Below, one piece after another: positions 61,034 through 64,000 of a DNA stretch of 64,000 nucleotides; the stretch's first letter is position 1, and each line of letters begins with the position of its first letter. The DNA is from Agrobacterium larrymoorei (lineage in GTDB: Bacteria > Pseudomonadota > Alphaproteobacteria > Rhizobiales > Rhizobiaceae): contig NZ_JAUTBL010000001.1 in the NCBI RefSeq assembly GCF_030819275.1, positions 1,483,501-1,547,500 of the forward strand, written 5' to 3'. Below the pieces are notes generated by a model. It had not been told where the DNA came from, ran no database searches, and worked only from the letters and a program-made list of their open reading frames with translations. A program made the translations under genes and the position numbers.

Positions 61034-62064
61034 AAATCCGCCTGCAGAATGTCGTCAAAACTTTCGACACGTTTCGTGCCGTGCGCGATGTCTCGCTCGA
61101 TATTGAAAGCGGAGAATTGCTGGCGCTTCTCGGCCCTTCCGGCTCCGGTAAGACGACGATTCTCCGTATGGTGGCCGGGCTCGAATATACCGATGGCGGC
61201 CACATCTATTTTGGCGACACGGATGCGACCAACATTCCCGTCCGCGATCGTGGCGTCGGCTTCGTCTTCCAGCATTATGCACTCTTCCCGCATATGACGC
61301 TGAACGAGAATATCGCCTTTGGGATGAAAGTGTCACGCGTCAAGCGGAGCCGCGCCGAAATCGACGCCCGGGTTCAGGAGTTGCTGCGGCTGGTGAAGCT
61401 TGAGGGGTTGGGCGACAGGTTCCCTGCGCAGATTTCCGGTGGGCAAAGGCAACGCGTCGCCTTGGCACGCGCGCTTTCCGTCGATCCGAAGGTTCTGTTG
61501 CTCGATGAGCCATTCGGGGCACTGGACGCAAATGTGCGTCGCGATCTGCGTCGATGGCTTCGCGAAATCCACGACAAGTTGGGCATTACCACGATTTTTG
61601 TCACACACGATCAGGAAGAGGCGCTCGATCTTGCGGATCGCGTCGTCATCCTCAATCAGGGTGAAATCATTCAGCAGGGCACGCCGAAAGAGGTCTGCCG
61701 CCAGCCGAACAGTGCCTTCGTCATGACTTTTCTGGGAGATACCAACAAGGTTTCCGGTGTTGCGAAGAACGGCAAGGTCTATGTCGGAAACACTGAGGTT
61801 CAGTTTGCCTATGGTCAGGCGGATGGCCCGGTCGAGATCTATGCCCGACCCGCGGATCTGGAATGGGAGGATCTGCATGATGGGATTGCCGCGCAAGTCA
61901 CCCGTGTTCTGGATAGGGCAGGGGAGCGGCGTGTGATCGCCACGACGAAAGAAGGCGATCTCCTCGAGTTCGATGTACCACCGGAATCGTCGGTGGAAGC
62001 CGGAGATCACGGCCATGTCGTCATTCGCCGCGCCAAGATTTTTCCCGCAGCCAAGCGCGCTTAA
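61030..62064 (+). CDS. cysA: Sulfate/thiosulfate importer ATP-binding protein
   Basis: The 344-residue product has Walker A GPSGSGKTT, signature SGGQRQRVALARAL, Walker B LLLDEPFGALD and a C-terminal regulatory TOBE-like domain (about residues 240-340). It powers CysTW. Length is normal. Translationally coupled to cysW. Confidence 0.94.
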   Translation: MKIRLQNVVKTFDTFRAVRDVSLDIESGELLALLGPSGSGKTTILRMVAGLEYTDGGHIYFGDTDATNIPVRDRGVGFVFQHYALFPHMTLNENIAFGMKVSRVKRSRAEIDARVQELLRLVKLEGLGDRFPAQISGGQRQRVALARALSVDPKVLLLDEPFGALDANVRRDLRRWLREIHDKLGITTIFVTHDQEEALDLADRVVILNQGEIIQQGTPKEVCRQPNSAFVMTFLGDTNKVSGVAKNGKVYVGNTEVQFAYGQADGPVEIYARPADLEWEDLHDGIAAQVTRVLDRAGERRVIATTKEGDLLEFDVPPESSVEAGDHGHVVIRRAKIFPAAKRA

Positions 62065-62093
62065 TGTCGCTCCGCTTAGGTGTGACGGCATCT

Positions 62094-62207
62094 AGCAAAA
62101 ATTTGACTAAAGCATGTTGCGCAAAAGTGTGCAGCGGTTTTGCGACAACGATATGCGATAACTAAGACCTAAAGCGTATGAGCGAATCTGAAAGATCGCG
62201 ACACGCT
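62094..62207. repeat. Rhizobial extragenic mosaic repeat
   Basis: The gap between cysA and the M23 gene contains GCAAAA-N11-TTTTGC (inverted), then AAAGCGT and ACGCTTT arms at both ends of a CGAATCTGAAAGATCGCGAC segment. From memory, such segments are dispersed in Agrobacterium and Rhizobium genomes. The last stem may also end both convergent transcripts. Confidence 0.5.
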
Positions 62208-64000
62208 TTATCGGCTGGCGACCTGCTCGCCCTTGCCGTCTATATTCAGCAGGGTGTCGATACGCCGCCGCTCATCCGAGAAGCGTGCGAGTGCTTGGCC
62301 GGACAAGGATTTGCCGCCGGGCAGGCGAACCTTCATCGCATCCACTTTGGTGCCGTTGACGATCAACTCGTAATGCAGGTGCGCGCCCGTTGAAAGACCG
62401 GTAGAGCCGACATAGCCGATCACCTGGCCCTGCGTCACGCGCGCGCCTTCCACGACACCTTTGGCAATAGCGCTCTGGTGGTTGTAGGAGGAAACGTAGC
62501 CATTGGCATGGCGGATCAAAGTCTGGTTTCCGTAACCGGATGCCCATCCAGCCTTTTCGACGATTCCGTTACCCGTGGCAATGATCGGCGTACCGCGTGG
62601 CGCTGCCCAGTCCGTACCTGTATGCATACGGCTGAAGCGCAGAACCGGGTGACGGCGCATGCCAAAACCGGATGTCATGCGACCGTTCGGAACAGGATTG
62701 CGCAGCAGGAACTGGCGGATACTTTTGCCCTCGCCATCGAAGTAATCGATGCTGCCATCTTCCGGATTCTGGAAACGGTAGAAACGCGTCTGGTTGTCGC
62801 CGAACTTGGCGTTGACGTACAGCAATTCGGATTGTTCGGTTGCCTTGCCATCCGGTCCTTCGACAGAGAAGAAGGCCTCAAGAGAATCCGACGGTTTCAG
62901 CTGTGCCTGGAAATCGACGCTGCTCGCCAAAAGCTTGATGAGCTGCGATATCATGTTCTGGTTCATACCATAGGCAAGAGCGGCACGATAAACGCCATCA
63001 TAAACCCGCGGCAAATCGCGATTGGCTGTCATCGGCGCGTTACCGCCGTCGAAGGCGGTCGCTACTGCATCGAGTTGCGGCGGTTCGCTTGCAGCGACAA
63101 ATGTCTTCTTGTCGTTTGCAGCCACCGTCACGACGTGACGGTTCTTTCTATACAGGCTGGCGCGAACGATATCGCTCTTCTCATCGTCCTGCAAAATGCC
63201 GATGCGCAGAACGTCACCCGCCTGGACATCCGGCGTTCCGTTAACGGATGCCAAGGCCGCGGCGGTCTGTTTGGCTTGTTCCTTGGAATAGCCTGCGCCG
63301 AAAAGGGCGGCCTCCATCGTCTGATTTTGCCGCACGGGAATGACGTCGTCGGCATATTCGGGCAGCTTTATCGTCGGCGCCTGCGGCGTCGACACGGACA
63401 TGTTCTGTTCAACGACGCGGGCCGAAAGCCCTGCGGTAATATCCACATCCTCATCCGCTTCGAAACGGCGGGGGTCGATATAGTAGAGAGCAGCAAGCTG
63501 TTCGTTGCCGTCCGTCAGGATAGAACCGTTGGAACGGACCGCTTCTTCCACCTCATCGAAGCTCATCGCGCCGGCATAGGCGAAGGGGCTGTGCTTGGTC
63601 GGGAAAGGAACTGATTTCAGGCTGACTTCCGATTCCACTTCGGACCCGTAGATCGTCCCGGTTTTGCTCGCCCCGGCGGCTTCAGGCTCATCGTCGGTGG
63701 CAAAGATGTTGAGCGGATCGAAAGCGGGATAGTCATCCTGCGTACTATAATTGGCCGCGAGCGAGATCTTCACATGGGCGAAGGGGACCTTGCGAACCAC
63801 TTCCTTGTCACCGTCGTGAATGACGGTGGAGACTTCCATAACGGAGCGGTCGGAGGGACGCGCTGCGATATTGGGTGCCACCAAACGGGTGCCACGGCGA
63901 ACGGTCTCGGAAAGCGAGTGCTCCATATCTCCGCGCGCAAAAGCTTCTGCCGGAATGGCAAGCTGTTGACGTCCGTCCAGCGCTGCAAAAAGAGCCACGC
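62208..64000 (-). CDS. M23-family metallopeptidase (partial, runs off the window)
   Basis: At least 597 residues are visible; the true start is beyond 64000. The N-terminal and middle part is a LysM-like/opacity region, and the C-terminal M23 (lysostaphin-like) domain has Zn ligands in HTGTDWAAP and HLHYELIV. It cleaves peptide crosslinks of peptidoglycan, probably at division or separation, from the periplasm. GSTGLSTGAHLHYEL is typical of the active members, so it should be catalytic. Confidence 0.9.
   Translation of the reverse strand, partial: VALFAALDGRQQLAIPAEAFARGDMEHSLSETVRRGTRLVAPNIAARPSDRSVMEVSTVIHDGDKEVVRKVPFAHVKISLAANYSTQDDYPAFDPLNIFATDDEPEAAGASKTGTIYGSEVESEVSLKSVPFPTKHSPFAYAGAMSFDEVEEAVRSNGSILTDGNEQLAALYYIDPRRFEADEDVDITAGLSARVVEQNMSVSTPQAPTIKLPEYADDVIPVRQNQTMEAALFGAGYSKEQAKQTAAALASVNGTPDVQAGDVLRIGILQDDEKSDIVRASLYRKNRHVVTVAANDKKTFVAASEPPQLDAVATAFDGGNAPMTANRDLPRVYDGVYRAALAYGMNQNMISQLIKLLASSVDFQAQLKPSDSLEAFFSVEGPDGKATEQSELLYVNAKFGDNQTRFYRFQNPEDGSIDYFDGEGKSIRQFLLRNPVPNGRMTSGFGMRRHPVLRFSRMHTGTDWAAPRGTPIIATGNGIVEKAGWASGYGNQTLIRHANGYVSSYNHQSAIAKGVVEGARVTQGQVIGYVGSTGLSTGAHLHYELIVNGTKVDAMKVRLPGGKSLSGQALARFSDERRRIDTLLNIDGKGEQVASR

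Overview
The window looks like a chromosomal segment of an alphaproteobacterium of the family Rhizobiaceae (Agrobacterium/Rhizobium group). Grounds: the FYDLN-acid gene next to cmk-rpsA, the general stress response core ecfG-nepR-phyR with two HWE-type kinases, ansR/ansP/ansA asparagine genes, a PutA without ribbon-helix-helix domain paired with an Lrp-type PutR, lpsL and ugd, the carboxynorspermidine route, an alpha-r14-type small RNA, and extragenic repeats typical of this family. I see no insertion sequence, phage gene, CRISPR array or rRNA. There is one tRNA, Ala(GGC).

Layout. 1-3.6 kb: minus-strand operon of a cyclase-family hydrolase and a phytoene-desaturase-like flavoprotein, with a divergent MarR regulator. 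3.7-7.8 kb: small proteins, tRNA-Ala, the FYDLN-acid gene, cmk and rpsA; aroA is absent from its usual place before cmk. 7.9-11.8 kb: a large low-complexity hypothetical protein, an RNase D-like exonuclease, a nucleoside deoxyribosyltransferase and an SDR oxidoreductase. 11.9-23.1 kb: nitrate assimilation, all on the minus strand (nasT, nasS, nrtABC, nirB, nirD, nasA), with an alpha-r14-type sRNA just past the end of nasA on the other strand. Both nasA and nasS carry a single-base frameshift in a homopolymer run.

23.2-28.1 kb: asparagine/aspartate use (ansR, aspartase, ansP, ansA). 28.2-30.6 kb: PQQ glucose dehydrogenase. 30.7-34.9 kb: a cobalamin riboswitch in front of a BtuFCD-like importer, a pseudoazurin and a small protein. 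34.9-37.3 kb: lpsL and ugd for UDP-glucuronate and UDP-galacturonate. 37.5-39.8 kb: a class III nucleotide cyclase and an EamA transporter. 39.8-46.8 kb: LysR/aminoadipate-semialdehyde dehydrogenase and putA/putR. 46.8-54.5 kb: the general stress response core, two HWE kinases and two probable target loci (PRC-barrel, DUF883) with EcfG-type promoters; galE lies among them. 54.7-57.1 kb: carboxynorspermidine decarboxylase and synthase. 58.2-62.1 kb: sulfate/thiosulfate importer. 62.2 kb to the end: a partial M23 peptidase.

The most interesting stretch is the nitrate block. The nrtA leader has a perfect sigma-54 promoter, then two hexaloop hairpins of the ANTAR (NasT) type, the second of which competes with a long terminator stem. 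The tip of that terminator hairpin is a 9-nt CCUCCUCCC loop, the same anti-Shine-Dalgarno loop found three times in the sRNA downstream of nasA. A hairpin between nirB and nirD in the same operon exposes the complementary loop GGAGGAG. I propose, as inference, that the attenuated leader is itself an alpha-r14-like sRNA and that the operon and the sRNA gene may cross-talk.
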